Below the pieces are notes generated by a model. It was not told the DNA's origin and made no database searches. It was given only the letters and a program-made list of their open reading frames with translations. From assembly GCF_000004195.4 (NCBI RefSeq), contig NC_030686.2:46142961-46206960 (forward strand): a DNA stretch of 64,000 nt. Direction: 5' to 3'. Made by a program: the position numbers and the translations under genes. This document shows positions 1-11,400 of the stretch, one piece after another. The DNA is from Xenopus tropicalis (Eukaryota > Chordata > Amphibia > Anura > Pipidae). How positions within the stretch are numbered: position 1 is the first letter of the stretch; each line of letters starts with the position of its first letter.

Positions 1-482
1 CAACATTCTAACTTCCCCTTTACTTCTTCTCTTTCCCTGACTGAGCGCAAGGTTTCTGTTGCCCAATAACACTCAGCGCCATGGAAATAAAGGAAGGCGG
101 GGGCATCGGGGTATCTGCACACTTGCAGGCAGGAAGTAGGGGAAGGAGCCCCCAGGTGCCCCTCAGCGGGGAAGGAATAAAAGCAATGATAGGCAGATGC
201 TATTAAAGGAGAACTAAAGCTTAACTCAAAAAGTGGGCAAGAACTGTTGCACATTATGTGTTGGACCCAAGGCATGGGAGACCTGGGGCTCTGGGCTGCT
301 GTCACTTACATGAGCTTAGGGGCCCACTCACAATACACTGTATATACTCAATATATATGTCACAGTATAAGGTGAACTAGTAAATATTTAGATCATTAAT
401 ACTGGACAGCCCACAGCTGCCCAGAGCCCACTTCCCAAAGCCCCAAATTTCTACTAATTTTATGAGCTAAGGGGCCCTGACC
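1..482. other. Upstream flank of CYBC1, no gene seen
   Basis: No exon with a recognisable protein match is seen here. It lies upstream of the first coding exon of CYBC1 and may hold its promoter, a non-coding first exon or the 3' end of the gene before it; nothing in the bases decides between these. No CpG-rich promoter-like segment is apparent. Confidence 0.4.
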
Positions 483-903
483 ACCCTGGTCAAAGGTTGG
501 ACTTAAATGGGGGGCCCTGGTCAAAGGTTGGACCTTCATGGGGGGCCTGTTTAAAGCTTGGACCCTTATGGGGGGGGGGGCTGGTCATAGGCTTGGCCCT
601 TCAAGGGGGGTTGCTCAATGGTTTGACTTTCAAGTGGGGCCTGGCCATGGGTTGGACCTTCATAGGGGGCTGGCCATAGGTTGGACCTTCATAGGGGGCT
701 GGCCATAGGTTGGACCTCCAGTGGGGGCAGGTCATTGGTTTGGCCTTCAGTGGGGGCAGGTCATTGGTTTGGCCTTCAGTGGGGGCAGGTCATTGGTTTG
801 GCCTTCAGTGGGGGCAGGTCAAAGGTTGGACCTTTAAGAGGGTGCTGAACAGTGGTTGGACCTTAAAGTGGGGGGAGCTGGTCAAAGTTTGGATCTTTGA
901 GTA
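483..903. repeat. 30-bp minisatellite upstream of CYBC1
   Basis: A degenerate tandem array of about 14 units with a 30-bp period. The cleanest copies (about 720-810) read GGGGGCAGGTCATTGGTTTG followed by GCCTTCAGTG. Units drift between a 'GGTCAAAGGTTGGACCTTCA' type and a 'CATTGGTTTGGCCTTCA' type. The period is a multiple of three, so open frames at 497-679 and 710-904 are by-products and not genes. Confidence 0.85.
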
Positions 904-1096
904 GAGCATAGAGTTTGGCAGCTACTGGTCTGACCCACTCCTGCTGCCTTCATTGGTCCCTTTCATTGCTGGAGACCCCCAGAGGGGAAACCTTTTTTGC
1001 TGAGTTGATCAGGAGGGTGCCATGTGAGGGCTGAGGATTTATTTCTATAGATCCCTGACGAGTGCCTTTTCCCTCCCCAGCCGGACAGGACCAGCC

Positions 1097-4000
1097 ATGT
1101 ATATGCAGGTAGAGAGCCGGACAGGAACCCTCTTGCACCTCAAGAGGAACCCCAGCATACGGTCCTGGTCGCTCCTGGTGGGTGAGTTACCCTTTCATTT
1201 TTCTAAACAACAAAGTGATAAAAGCTCCCAGAGAGCCGTGGGGCTGCATTATGCCCATTGGCAAGTGTGTGGCTTTTCCCAAGAACTTTGACCCCAGGCC
1301 GGTGTTCGGGGGGGTCCCTATGCCCAATGTTTTCTTTAGTGACTGTTAAATCTTCTCCTTCAGGAATCTCCTCCGTGGGGCTGGCCGCTGCTTACTATAG
1401 CACAGGTAAGGGTCCTCCCTCCCGCTCTCTCTGCTATTCATTCCTTTTGTACAGGAGCTGCCATACTCAATTACTGCTTTTTTTAACGGCAGATACTTGG
1501 CTGTGGAAGCTGTTTTATGTGGCTGGCTGTGCTTTTGTGGCTCTTCAGAACTTGGAAGACTGGGAGGTGAGTGGTGTATAAATATCTGGCTGATGCCATC
1601 TCATCCCCCCCATTGTAAGCAACAGTCCTGCCCTGCTTTATGGCTGAGATTCTAGCTATCTGTATAACAGAGCATTCTGTCACAGTGGCACAGACCCTAT
1701 CTGATCCCCCCCCCATTGTAAGCAGCAGTCCTGCCCTGCTTTATGGCTGAGATTCTAGCTATCTGTATAACAGAGCATTCTGTCACAGTGGCACAGATCC
1801 TATCTGATCCCCCCCATTGTAAGCAGCAGTCCTGCCCTGCTTTAATGGCTGAGATTCTAGCTATCTGTATAACAGAGCATTCTGTCAGCAGTGGCACAGA
1901 TCCTATCTGATCCCCCCATTGTAAGCAGCAGTCCTGCCCTGCTTTATGGCTGAGATTCTAGCTATCTGTATAACAGAGCATTCTGTCAACAGTGGCACAG
2001 ATCCTATCTGATCCCCCCATTGTAAGCAGCAGTCCTGCCCTGCTTTATGGCTGAGATTCTAGCTATCTGTATAACAGAGCATTCTGTCACAGTGGCACAG
2101 ATCCTATCTGAATCCCCCCATTGTAAGCAGCACTCCTGCCTGCCTTTATGGCTGAGATTCTAGCTATCTGTATAACAGAGCAATTCTGTCCATGGCACAG
2201 ATCCTATGTAAGCAGCAGTCCTGCCCTGCTTTATGGCTGAGATTCTAGCTATCTGTATAACAGAGCATTCTGTCACAGTGGCACAGATCCTATCTGATCC
2301 CCCCATTGTAAGCAGCAGTCCTGCCCTGCTTTATGGCTGAGATTCTAGCTATCTGTATAACAGAGCATTCTGTCACAGTGGCACAGATCCTATCTGATCC
2401 CCCCACAGCAGTCCTGATGGCTGAGATTCTAGCTATCTGTATAACAGAGCATTCTGTCACAGTGGCACAGATCCTATCTGATCCTTGTAAGCAGCAGTCC
2501 TGCCCTGCTTTATGGCTGAGATTCTAGCTATCTGTATAACAGAGCATTCTGTCACAGTGGCACAGATCCTATCTGATCCCCCTCCTGCCTGCTTTATGGC
2601 TGAGATTCTAGCTATCTGTATAACAGAGCATTCTGTCACAGTGGCACAGATCCTATCTGATCCCCCCATTGTAAGCAGCAGTCCTGCCCTGCTTTATGGC
2701 TGAGATTCTAGCTATCTGTATAACAGAGCATTCTGTCACAGTGGCACAGATCCTATCTGATCCCCCATTGTAAGCAGCAGTCCTGCCCTGCTTTATGGCT
2801 GAGATTCTAGCTATCTGTATAACAGAGCATTCTGTCACAGTGGCACAGATCCTATCTGATCCCCCCATTGTAAGCAGCAGTCCTGCCCTGCTTTATGGCT
2901 GAGATTCTAGCTATCTGTATAACAGAGCATTCTGTCACAGTGGCACAGATCCTATCTGATATTGTAAGCAGCAGTCCTGCCCTGCTTTATGGCTGAGATT
3001 CTAGCTATCTGTATAACAGAGCATTCTGTCACAGTGGCACAGAGATTATCCCCTGTGGGCAGCAATGGCTGAGATTCTAGCTATCTGTATTGTGCAGCAG
3101 TATGATCCTTCCTATCTGATTTATGGCTGAGATTCTAGCTATCTGTATAACAGAGCATTCTTTGGGCAGCAGTCATGGCTGAGATTCTAGCTGTAGTTCA
3201 TCAATGTGTAAAACTGTTCTGTGAGCACTGAGTTTTGCTGGGATTTCCATTCTGTAACATGGCTTTACTGTGCCCGCAGGAAGCCATTTTTGATAAAAAG
3301 AGTGGAAAGGCCATTCTGATTACGTACAGCTTATACAAGAAACTACTGACACTCTGCAAAGGAGGACAGGAACAAGGTACACTTGGAAGTAGGAAGTTTG
3401 GGTTTTGGGATGATGAAACAGAACATGAATGGGTGGAGTGAGTGGGGGTAGGTGTAAGCAAGGAGAATGAGTGGGAAGGAACAAGGTGGGGTTGAAGTGC
3501 TGAGAGCAGGAACAGGATGAGTTATGGATTACAATAGTCTGTGTGGGCAAGATGAGGGCAGAAATAAGAGCTGATACACATGACTTCCATTCATCACCTT
3601 CCTGCCTTTCTCCTGTGCAGTGGTGGTGCTCCTGAAGGAGATCAGAGACGTCAATGTTGAAGAAGAGAGAGTGCGTTACTTCGGGAGCGGTTACGTGATC
3701 GTCCTGCGCTTTGTAACCGGAATCTCTCACCCATTGACGCAGAGCGCGGTGCTGGGGGCTAGAAGGTAATGCCATAGCTCAGTGCTGGTAGGGCAACACA
3801 CAGAGACCTCTCTCTTATTATGTGCATGCGTGTTACATAGGCGGGTTTTCTAAAAGTATGTTTTAACTATACATCAAAAGACTAAAAACTTCATCCCCAG
3901 CAGCTCCCCATTTTGGATGGTTAGGCCATCTTTTGTGTGTCGCTGGCACTGCACGTGCTCAGTGGGCTACTAACTGACCAACAGAGAATGCTGGGTATTT

Positions 4001-4186
4001 CCCACTTGTGACATTGTAGCCCCTATTCTCTTACTACTGATTTTTTTTCCTTGCTTTTTAAGTGATGTTGAAGCCGTGGCTAAAGAACTGACCAAATTTT
4101 TGGAATTTGACCTTGTGGGGTCCCGGCCACAAGCAGTGGAAGAGAGCAATGACAGTGAAAGCGATGAAGCCCTGGACACACAATAA
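1097..4186 (+). CDS. cybc1: Cytochrome b-245 chaperone 1 (EROS), six coding exons, 188 aa
   Basis: Coding exons: 1097-1181, 1364-1405, 1493-1566, 3280-3376, 3621-3765 and 4063-4186 (TAA at 4184-4186). All introns are GT/AG and phases close (564 coding bases, 188 codons; the human protein is 187 aa). The exon holding the start codon opens at an acceptor ending at 1080, so a non-coding exon lies upstream. Recognised by near-identity to vertebrate CYBC1/C17orf62: RSWSLLVG near residues 22-29, QNLEDWEEAIFDK, SLYKKLLTL and LTQSAVLG. Two hydrophobic stretches (about residues 24-42 and 45-62) fit the known ER membrane anchor; the C-tail is acidic and Ser-rich. In mammals it stabilises gp91phox-p22phox (NOX2) during assembly and is needed for the phagocyte oxidative burst; that role here is inferred from homology. 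Intron 4 carries a 1.6-kb minisatellite. It is convergent with hexd. Confidence 0.95.
1598..3192. repeat. 100-bp minisatellite in CYBC1 intron 4 (copy 1 of 3 loci)
   Basis: About 18 tandem units. The full unit is 100 bp and contains ATGGCTGAGATTCTAGCTAT, then a 'CAGAGCATTCTGTCACAGTG' block, a CCCCCC run and a 'GTAAGCAGCAGTCCTGCCCT' block. Some units are shortened (near 2410, 2580 and 3040-3190), and the 3' edge decays into fragments. It nearly fills the intron, ending about 90 bp before the exon 5 acceptor at 3279. The same unit forms arrays at 45984-46842 and 57179-58026. Confidence 0.95.
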
Positions 4187-6090
4187 CTCTCCGCCGGCTG
4201 ATCTGTGTATATTGAGTAAGGGCTTGTTATACCATAGGGCATTCCTGTGACCATCGGGAGCTAGACTAGAACATTCTTTGCATCTGATGACATCACATAG
4301 TCTGGGTGACAGGAAGTGCTGTAGCTGTGACATCATCATTGGACCTATAACATCACACACTGAACCATTCCAGGACTGCGGAAGAGTAATGACAGTTAAT
4401 GACATTGTGGTCCAACCATTAATCTTCCCATGTTGCACACCCAGGCCTGTACTTAGCAAACCGGCCAGCTGGCTGTGACTTTCTCTTACCGGCTACCAAT
4501 AGAATTAGTGCAGAGCGTTTGCCTATAGGTGCATGTAGTAAGAGGCACGCCTGCACTATTCTAATTGGTGACTGGGAACAGCAGGGGGTGGGGACGGACA
4601 GCTGATCCAGTTCAGTGCTGATTCGCACAAATTGATATTTTTGCCCGATGAGGGAAATTCAGTCGCTTTTGTCTTGCTTTTTATGTAGCAAAATTGTTCC
4701 GCTTGGCATAGAGAATGCTTGTAGCATTTATTCATTTTGCCTTTACTTCCCCTTTAATGGCTGGTGCATGGAGCCTTAACATCCAATATCTTGCTGACAA
4801 TTGGGCAGCTTAGCCAATCCCGCTGATGCCTGCATCGCCTCTTGATCCCCTCCTCTCCCGACAGTTCCACACAGGCTAACATTGTCATTCCGTCTTTGGC
4901 CCAAGGGCCAAGTATCTGATGAAGCTGATTCGGCCCAGTACCCAGGAGGGCAAATTAGACAAATTCAGATGCCAAAGAGCAGATCTCAAGTCTGTTTATC
5001 TTTTCCCCTAGACGGTCAGTGTAGTGCAGGGTCCCTTACCTGCCGGTGGGATAGAATCATGGGACCAGGGCTAGAATGGCTGAATACCAACTGAACCGTA
5101 CCAAGGTGAATGGTCACATTCTTCCATATAACTGCTTGGCTGGGTGACTGCGGGGACCTGACCCAGAAGGATTGGGTACCGGCTCTTCTAATTAGTGTAA
5201 TTCTTCATCTTACTGAGCCGTTATTGTTTAATAGAAACCCACAAAGGGAGGGATGGACGCAAAGTTAGCTGTCCCCGACTTACTCATTGCAGTGGCTTCT
5301 GCCCATGGTACTGACTTTGCAACTAGCTATTACACTTAGGTACTATTTAAAATATAATATGTAAGAGAGAAAATTTTGCACTCTGTCTCATCATCATTCC
5401 AGTATTCAGCTAAAACGAAATACTCCATCCAAACTTGCAGTGTTTCTACTTACTTTTAGTTTCTTTCAGATAATGGTTTGGCTGGGGGCCTTCGGGGGGG
5501 ACCATTCCCATAAGAATTTAATGCGGGCTGTGTTAAAAACACAATGATATGTACAATAGTGGTTTATCTTTTACATTGTGCAATAGAAGGGATATATATA
5601 AACCCTGCTGCAAGCTGGGAAACGCCAAAAGCCCCGCCCATCTTCCTCATTGGGTCGGCTCCTGGCCATGGTACTGACAGATGGAACCTGCTTCCTACCT
5701 TCTTAACTACCTGTTACACTCCGGTACTATTAATGTATCTGTATAATATACAGTTTGGTCAACTGTAAATTATATCTTAGTGATGTCATCAGTTATAATC
5801 GGAGCTTAGTGATATCATTTCTGTCACGTGACTCACTAAAACTTGTATATAATAATATAGTGCCCCCTGTTGTAAAATATGAGGATATTAGAAGTCACCT
5901 CGGAATTCCATGATCTCGGCCTTCAGCCTTGTACCTTTATATGGTCATGGAACATATAAACTCCCCATATATAACTCCCCAGTGGCTTATAATACCCCTT
6001 TATTGCTCCCCTAAACCCGCAGTCTATCCACTTATTTTTATTGTATTTCATTCAAATAAAAGCAGTTTTTCTATAAATAAAATAAAGTCC
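4187..6090 (+). other. cybc1: Likely CYBC1 3' untranslated region with poly(A) signals
   Basis: No coding exon or clear transposable element is seen between the CYBC1 stop codon and a cluster of AATAAA hexamers at 6055-6060, 6076-6081 and 6081-6086. The simplest reading is a 3' UTR of about 1.9 kb ending just past 6086. This is inferred; an earlier poly(A) site cannot be excluded. Two related segments (about 5280-5350 and 5640-5770, sharing CCATGGTACTGAC and GGTACTATTAA) suggest an old local duplication. Confidence 0.55.
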
Positions 6091-6654
6091 TTGGGAACCA
6101 ATCTACCTGGGGACATAAGGAGAACCTGAGACACTTTCGATGTTGCAAAACTACAACTCACTACACTTTGTAGTGCAGACATCAGCTTTATCTGCTAATA
6201 AGCCTCACTCCCACCATTTATTCTCTCTGTATCCCAGCAGCCTTCCCATTTTAACGTTGCCTTAAATCAGTGTTTCCATTTGGGGGGGGGGGGGGTTGTT
6301 AAGCTTCTGCTGTATTTAATTCAATGTATGTAAAGGCCAAATCATCCCGGTGTATACTGCAGCGTGTGCCTTTTTTATGTACTTATAATTGACTTTTTCC
6401 AAGGCTTTGGGGAATAATTAGCAACAGGAAAGAAGGCTATTCCAGCAGCAACCAATCAGTAGGTTTCTTTCATTACTCTCTATTAACTGTACTAAACGGC
6501 TCATTGGTTACTATGGGTTACCAACTGCCTGTTGAACGATACGCCTCTTTTTAAATTACTTGAAATAATATTTACATGAATTTTAGCTGTAGGACATACT
6601 CTGTTTTTATACAATGAATAAAATGGTTTAAAATGCTGCTTTGCAACTTTTATT

Positions 6655-7010
6655 TCACATTTGTTAGTATGTTACAGAACGCCCTATTCCTAGCAACTTG
6701 GCAATTGGTCTTCATTATTTATAGATTTGTAATTTCTTTCTCTAGGGGGTCACGGACTACACATTTATTATTATTGCTATTTTTTCAGTCCTTATCTTTC
6801 TATGCAGGCCCTCTCCTATTCATCTTCCCATCACTTGTTTAAACCACTGCCTGGTTGCTAGGGTAAATAAGACCCTAGCAACCAGGTAGCTGCTAAAATA
6901 ACAAATGGACAGCTGCTGAACAAAAGCGAAAACCATTAAAAAAAATGAAGACCAATTGCAAATGTCTACATCATATTTAAAGCTAATTTAAAGGTGAACT
7001 ACCCCTTTAA
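6655..7010. mobile_element. Frog MITE, family A (T2-like ends)
   Basis: A non-coding element of a family seen at least six times in the window. Shared blocks are 'TAGTATGTTA..GAA' with 'CTTCATTAT', 'CCTCTCCTATTCAT', a central hairpin and 'AAGACCAATTGCAAATTGTC'. The hairpin is perfect here: a 15-base arm at 6850-6864 and its complement at 6872-6886 with a 7-base loop. The right end reads TTTAAAGGTGAACTACCCCT then TTAA, the form expected of TTAA-targeting T2/Kolobok-type MITEs. The family name is inference. Confidence 0.7.
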
Positions 7011-7191
7011 TGTTTATAGTTCAACTTGCTACATAGAAACAAGGAATATTTACTGAACAGCATAGCAACCTTATTCAGCAATAGAAATCTTTTATTCAGC
7101 AGCATACAAAATACCCTACATAATCTTAACTAGTTCTACATACCCCAGTGACCATGTTTCAGCACACAATGGCCTCTTGCAATAATTATAA

Positions 7192-7967
7192 TACAATTAT
7201 GGGAGCAGTTATCCGGAAATCTGTTATCCAGAAAGCTCCAAATTACATGATTTCATTTCTCTAATAATAAAACAGAACCTGTACTTGATCCCAACTAAGA
7301 TATAATTACCCCTTATTGGGGGCAGAACAGCCCTATTGGGTTTATTTAATGGTTAAATGATTCCCTTTTCTCTGTAATAATAAAACAGTACCTGTACTTG
7401 ATCCCAACTAAGATATAATTACCCCTTATTGGGGCAGAACAGCCCTATTGGGTTTATTTAATGGTTAAATGATTCCCTTTTCTCTGTAATAATAAAACAG
7501 TACCTGTACTTGATCCCAACTAAGATATAATTACCCCTTATTGGGGGCAGAACAGCCCTATTGGGTTTATTTAATGGTTAAATGATTCCCTTTTCTCTGT
7601 AATAATAAAACAGTACCTGTACTTGATCCCAACTAAGATATAATTACCCCTTATTGGGGGCAGAACAGCCCTATTGGGTTTATTTAATGGTTAAATGATT
7701 CCCTTTTCTCTGTAATAATAAAACAGTACCTGTACTTGATCCCAACTAAGATATAATTACCCCTTATTGGGGCAGAACAGCCCTATTGGGTTTATTTAAT
7801 GGTTAAATGATTCCCTTTTCTCTGTAATAATAAAACAGTACCTGTACTTTCATGTTTTTAATCATTTATTAGTAGACTCAAGGTATGGAGATCCAAATTA
7901 TGGAAAGATCCCGAATACAGAAAACCCTAGTTCCCTAGCATTGTGGATAACAGGTCCCGTACCTGTA
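7192..7967. mobile_element. MITE carrying an expanded 112-bp internal repeat (copy 1 of 3)
   Basis: The outer ends are inverted repeats of the type TACAGGTATGGGACCCGTTATCC: left end TACAATTATGGG with a nearby TTATCCGG, right end GGATAACAGGTCCC then GTACCTGTA. The inside is about five tandem copies of a 112-113-bp unit (about 7260-7855) containing CTGTACTTGATCCCAACTAA, AGATATAATTACCCCTTATT and TTTATTTAATGGTTAAATGA. It lies between the convergent 3' ends of cybc1 and hexd. Related copies are at 13447-14280 (reverse orientation) and 62230-63213. No coding capacity. Confidence 0.85.
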
Positions 7968-8442
7968 CTCTTGTCTTCACATTGACACAAAGGATATCAC
8001 GACCCACAGAGCAGTTTTAGTGTATAACATTCAGTGCATGAAGGAGCCCTTTCTGGAATGATGATGTAAAAAAGCATAAAATCATTTCAAATCTCTTTTT
8101 TTTACATCAAAAAGAATTAGCCTCTGGACATAACGAGGAACACAAATGACATTCCCACTGTAAACCTTAATAACGGAAATGGCCAATGACATTTTATTTA
8201 TATTGACAGTATAAATAAAATAAAAAACCCCATCGGACGAGGGACATAAAGTGAAAGTGCAAATTCCGGAAGAGGGCGTGGCTAAATAGCTGTGATGCTA
8301 CAGGTAATAGTGTAAGGTGCCAGGGCCTCATTCACACTACTGACTGATAATGGATTTCACTCCAATCGGATTTCCTTCATACAAAACGTGTGGAACCGTC
8401 TCTGGTGGGAACAAGGCGCTGGGTGACTGTGCCGGAAGGACC
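7968..8442. other. Intergenic segment and HEXD 3' UTR
   Basis: No MITE block is recognised here. The part from about 8170 to 8442 is the probable 3' UTR of hexd on the minus strand; the rest is spacer between the two convergent genes. Confidence 0.5.
8193..8198 (-). terminator. hexd: Candidate HEXD polyadenylation signal
   Basis: TTTATT on the plus strand reads AATAAA on the minus strand, about 245 bases past the HEXD stop codon (8443-8445). It is the first good hexamer after the stop and would give a compact 3' UTR. Confidence 0.5.
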
Positions 8443-11400
8443 CTAGAGCGGGTTCTGCAGCGCAGCATTTAGCTCTTCAGCCAACTTCTTAAGCTGCAGG
8501 TACCAGGGCAGGACATTCACCTCCATCCATTCCGCTACGGCGCTGGGGGGGTAGATCTGCAGCAGCTCATTTTGCAGTTCATCATGGAGGGTCTGCCAGC
8601 GGGACATCAGGCTGCCAACATAGGAGAGAGCATGAAACATGGGGTTGCTACAGATTGCTATGGGGGTCTCCCATATAGACAGCAGAGAGGAGTGTATTGT
8701 ATCAGTATCAGTGTTTTCACATCTTTCATTGGCTACTGTGTACCTTAATCTGATTGGCCCTTATAAAAACCATGTACAGGGGTGTGTCCATTAGCCTATG
8801 GATAAATGCCCCAACAGGCACGAAATGCATTAGGCTTTATTGGTCTTGTCCTAAATAAATGATCTTTTAACTTAATTGTTTCTACTTTTTGGGGGGGGAA
8901 CCCACATTTTTTCCTTTTTTTTGACAGAAAAAGATGGAAGAGTTGTTGTCAGCGTCACTTGCCCCAACTTGACAAGAGTATCGCCAGCCCGGGATAGGAG
9001 GTGAGTAACTAGAATCACTAAGCTATTGCTCTGTCAGGCTACAGTTTTATTGTTATTGTTACTTTTTGTAACTTTCTTTTATATTCAGCCCCTCTCCTAT
9101 TCATATACCAGTCTCTCATTCAAACCACTCCCGCGTTGCAAAGGTAACTTGGGCCCTACTGAAACTGAAATAACTAAAAAAAATTACAAATAATAAAAAA
9201 TAAAGACCAATTGCAAATTGTCTCAGAATATTACTCTCTGCTTAAAAGCAAATATCTTATCAGTTGCTAAGGGTTACTGCACTTGGTCTCTTTTATTACG
9301 TATGGGGGGGGGGGATATTAAACAGAAAGGCAGACAGTGTTCCTACCTCGTGGTGGCTGGTTGGATCTCCTGCACCATCAAAGGGCTAATGACATTTATC
9401 CTCCTGTGGTACGGGCTAAACCAGCCGGCAACATACCTAGAACGAAATGGCTTTAGAGAGAATAGCGCTCGGGATGTATTATTGCTACACGTGACCGTGC
9501 CAAGGGCTGAATCACTAAAGGTGCCCGTATACCTGAGCAGCCATCTTTGCCCGACACTAGTCCCGCCCATCGGTGCCACTTCCTGCTGCCTCCTTTCCCA
9601 GGCTGTGCAGGGGGGCCGGCAGCACTGTAGTACAGGAACCAATCAGCAGCTAGGCTGAACTGATAGGGAACTGAAGCCTGTCTTTGCTTGTGTGATTGCA
9701 GGGCTGTGATTGGCTACTCCCCTCCTACTGTGCATTGGGCAGGGACCGTAAGAACACGCCCACCCCTCATTTAAAACACAGACAGGGACCTGAGAGGATC
9801 TATAGGGAGCTCCAATAAAGGGGCCATTGTTACAGATAGGGTTAATGTTTAGCCCAAAGGGAAACCAGCACCGTGTATTATTCATAACTGCCTACAGGGT
9901 TAGGGTTTTTGTTTTACCTTTATGTCTAGGAAAACCTGCAGAATGAGCCCACATAATTACCAACAAGGCTTATTTTATTTTAGGTTGAATGAAGTATAAA
10001 GTGTACAAACAAGACTATATGAATAATGTACAGTCAGGCCCTGACAGCACCCCTATAAAATAAATACCCCAACGTCCCCTTCCCACAATTCTCTGGACTT
10101 ACCTGTTCTCTCCCAGTAACTCATTCAGTTCCGGCCTTAGGTTACACATGAGCTGAGTAATAAGGGAGAAGACTTTGCTGCCTGGGAACGAGCCGCTGCA
10201 CTTGCTGCCAATGAGAAAGCCCATGTGTTACTCCTTGCTGTACAACTGCTCCCCCCAAGGTAACAGCAACATCATTGCGATAATGGGACACTGGGGAAAT
10301 AACAGAATGGCCATCCCTTCTCTGTTTATTAGCATTTATACATAAGGTAGGTAGCTGCCATGTTGTTTCCCCTTAGCACAATATGTTTCAAGCTATACTA
10401 TTCTAGTTGCACATGTTCCCAAGGTGGGGTGGGATCGCCAGCGAACTGAGAGGAAAGTATGGGAGACAATATTTTTGTTTAAAGGGATACTGACATGGGA
10501 AAACGTGTTTTTTTGGAAAACCCATCAGTTAATAGAGCTTCTCCAGCAGAATCCTGCATTGTAATCTGTGTTTCCCATGGGGCTAGCCATATTCTTCATT
10601 TCCCAGGGTGCCACAGCCATGTGACCTGTGCTCTGATAAACTTCACTCACACTTTACTGCTGCGCTGCAAGTTGGAGTGATATCCTCACCCCCAGCAGCC
10701 GATCAGCAGAACAATGGGAAGGGAGCAAGATAGCAGCTCCCAGTAGGTATCAGAATAGCACTCAATAGTAAGAAATCCAAGTCCGGCTTGGGACTCCTCC
10801 AGTTACATGGGAGTAGGAGAAACAATAGGTTAGCTGAAAGCAGTTCTAATGAGTAGCGCTGGCTGAAAGCTCAGACTCAGGCACAATGCCCTGAGATGGC
10901 ACCTACACACCAATATTACTGCTACAAATACATTTGTTGGTTCAAGAATAATATGTTAAATGGCAGAGGGAATTATTTGCTGTGTAACAGTGTCATTTAG
11001 AAATAAAAAGTAGCCCATAAAAATCATGACAGTATCCCTTTAAGGGCTTTGGGTGCCTTTAAAACACAGACCTCAAAGGGTATGGATATGTGATAGAGCA
11101 GTGCTGTCCAACTTCTGTTGTACCGAGGGCCGGAATTTTTCCGACCTACGTGGTGGAGGGCCGATAATGGAAGCCAGTTTTGACCACTCCCCTTTTTGAA
11201 ACCGCACCCACTTGAAACCACACCCATGTTATCACATGACCATACCCATATTAATGGTTGTAGTACAGCAAAAACCTGCCATACTCTGCCTTCCCTACCC
11301 TGCCTGTGTGTGCCATACTCTGCCTTCCCTACCCTGCCTGTGTGTGCCATACTCTGCCTTCCCTACCCTGCCATACTCTGCCTTCCCTACCCTGCCTGTG

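Noticed and set aside
1..480. Possible 3' end of the neighbouring gene (NARF in the human order)
   Set aside because: No coding likeness and no clear poly(A) signal; only the gene order suggests it.
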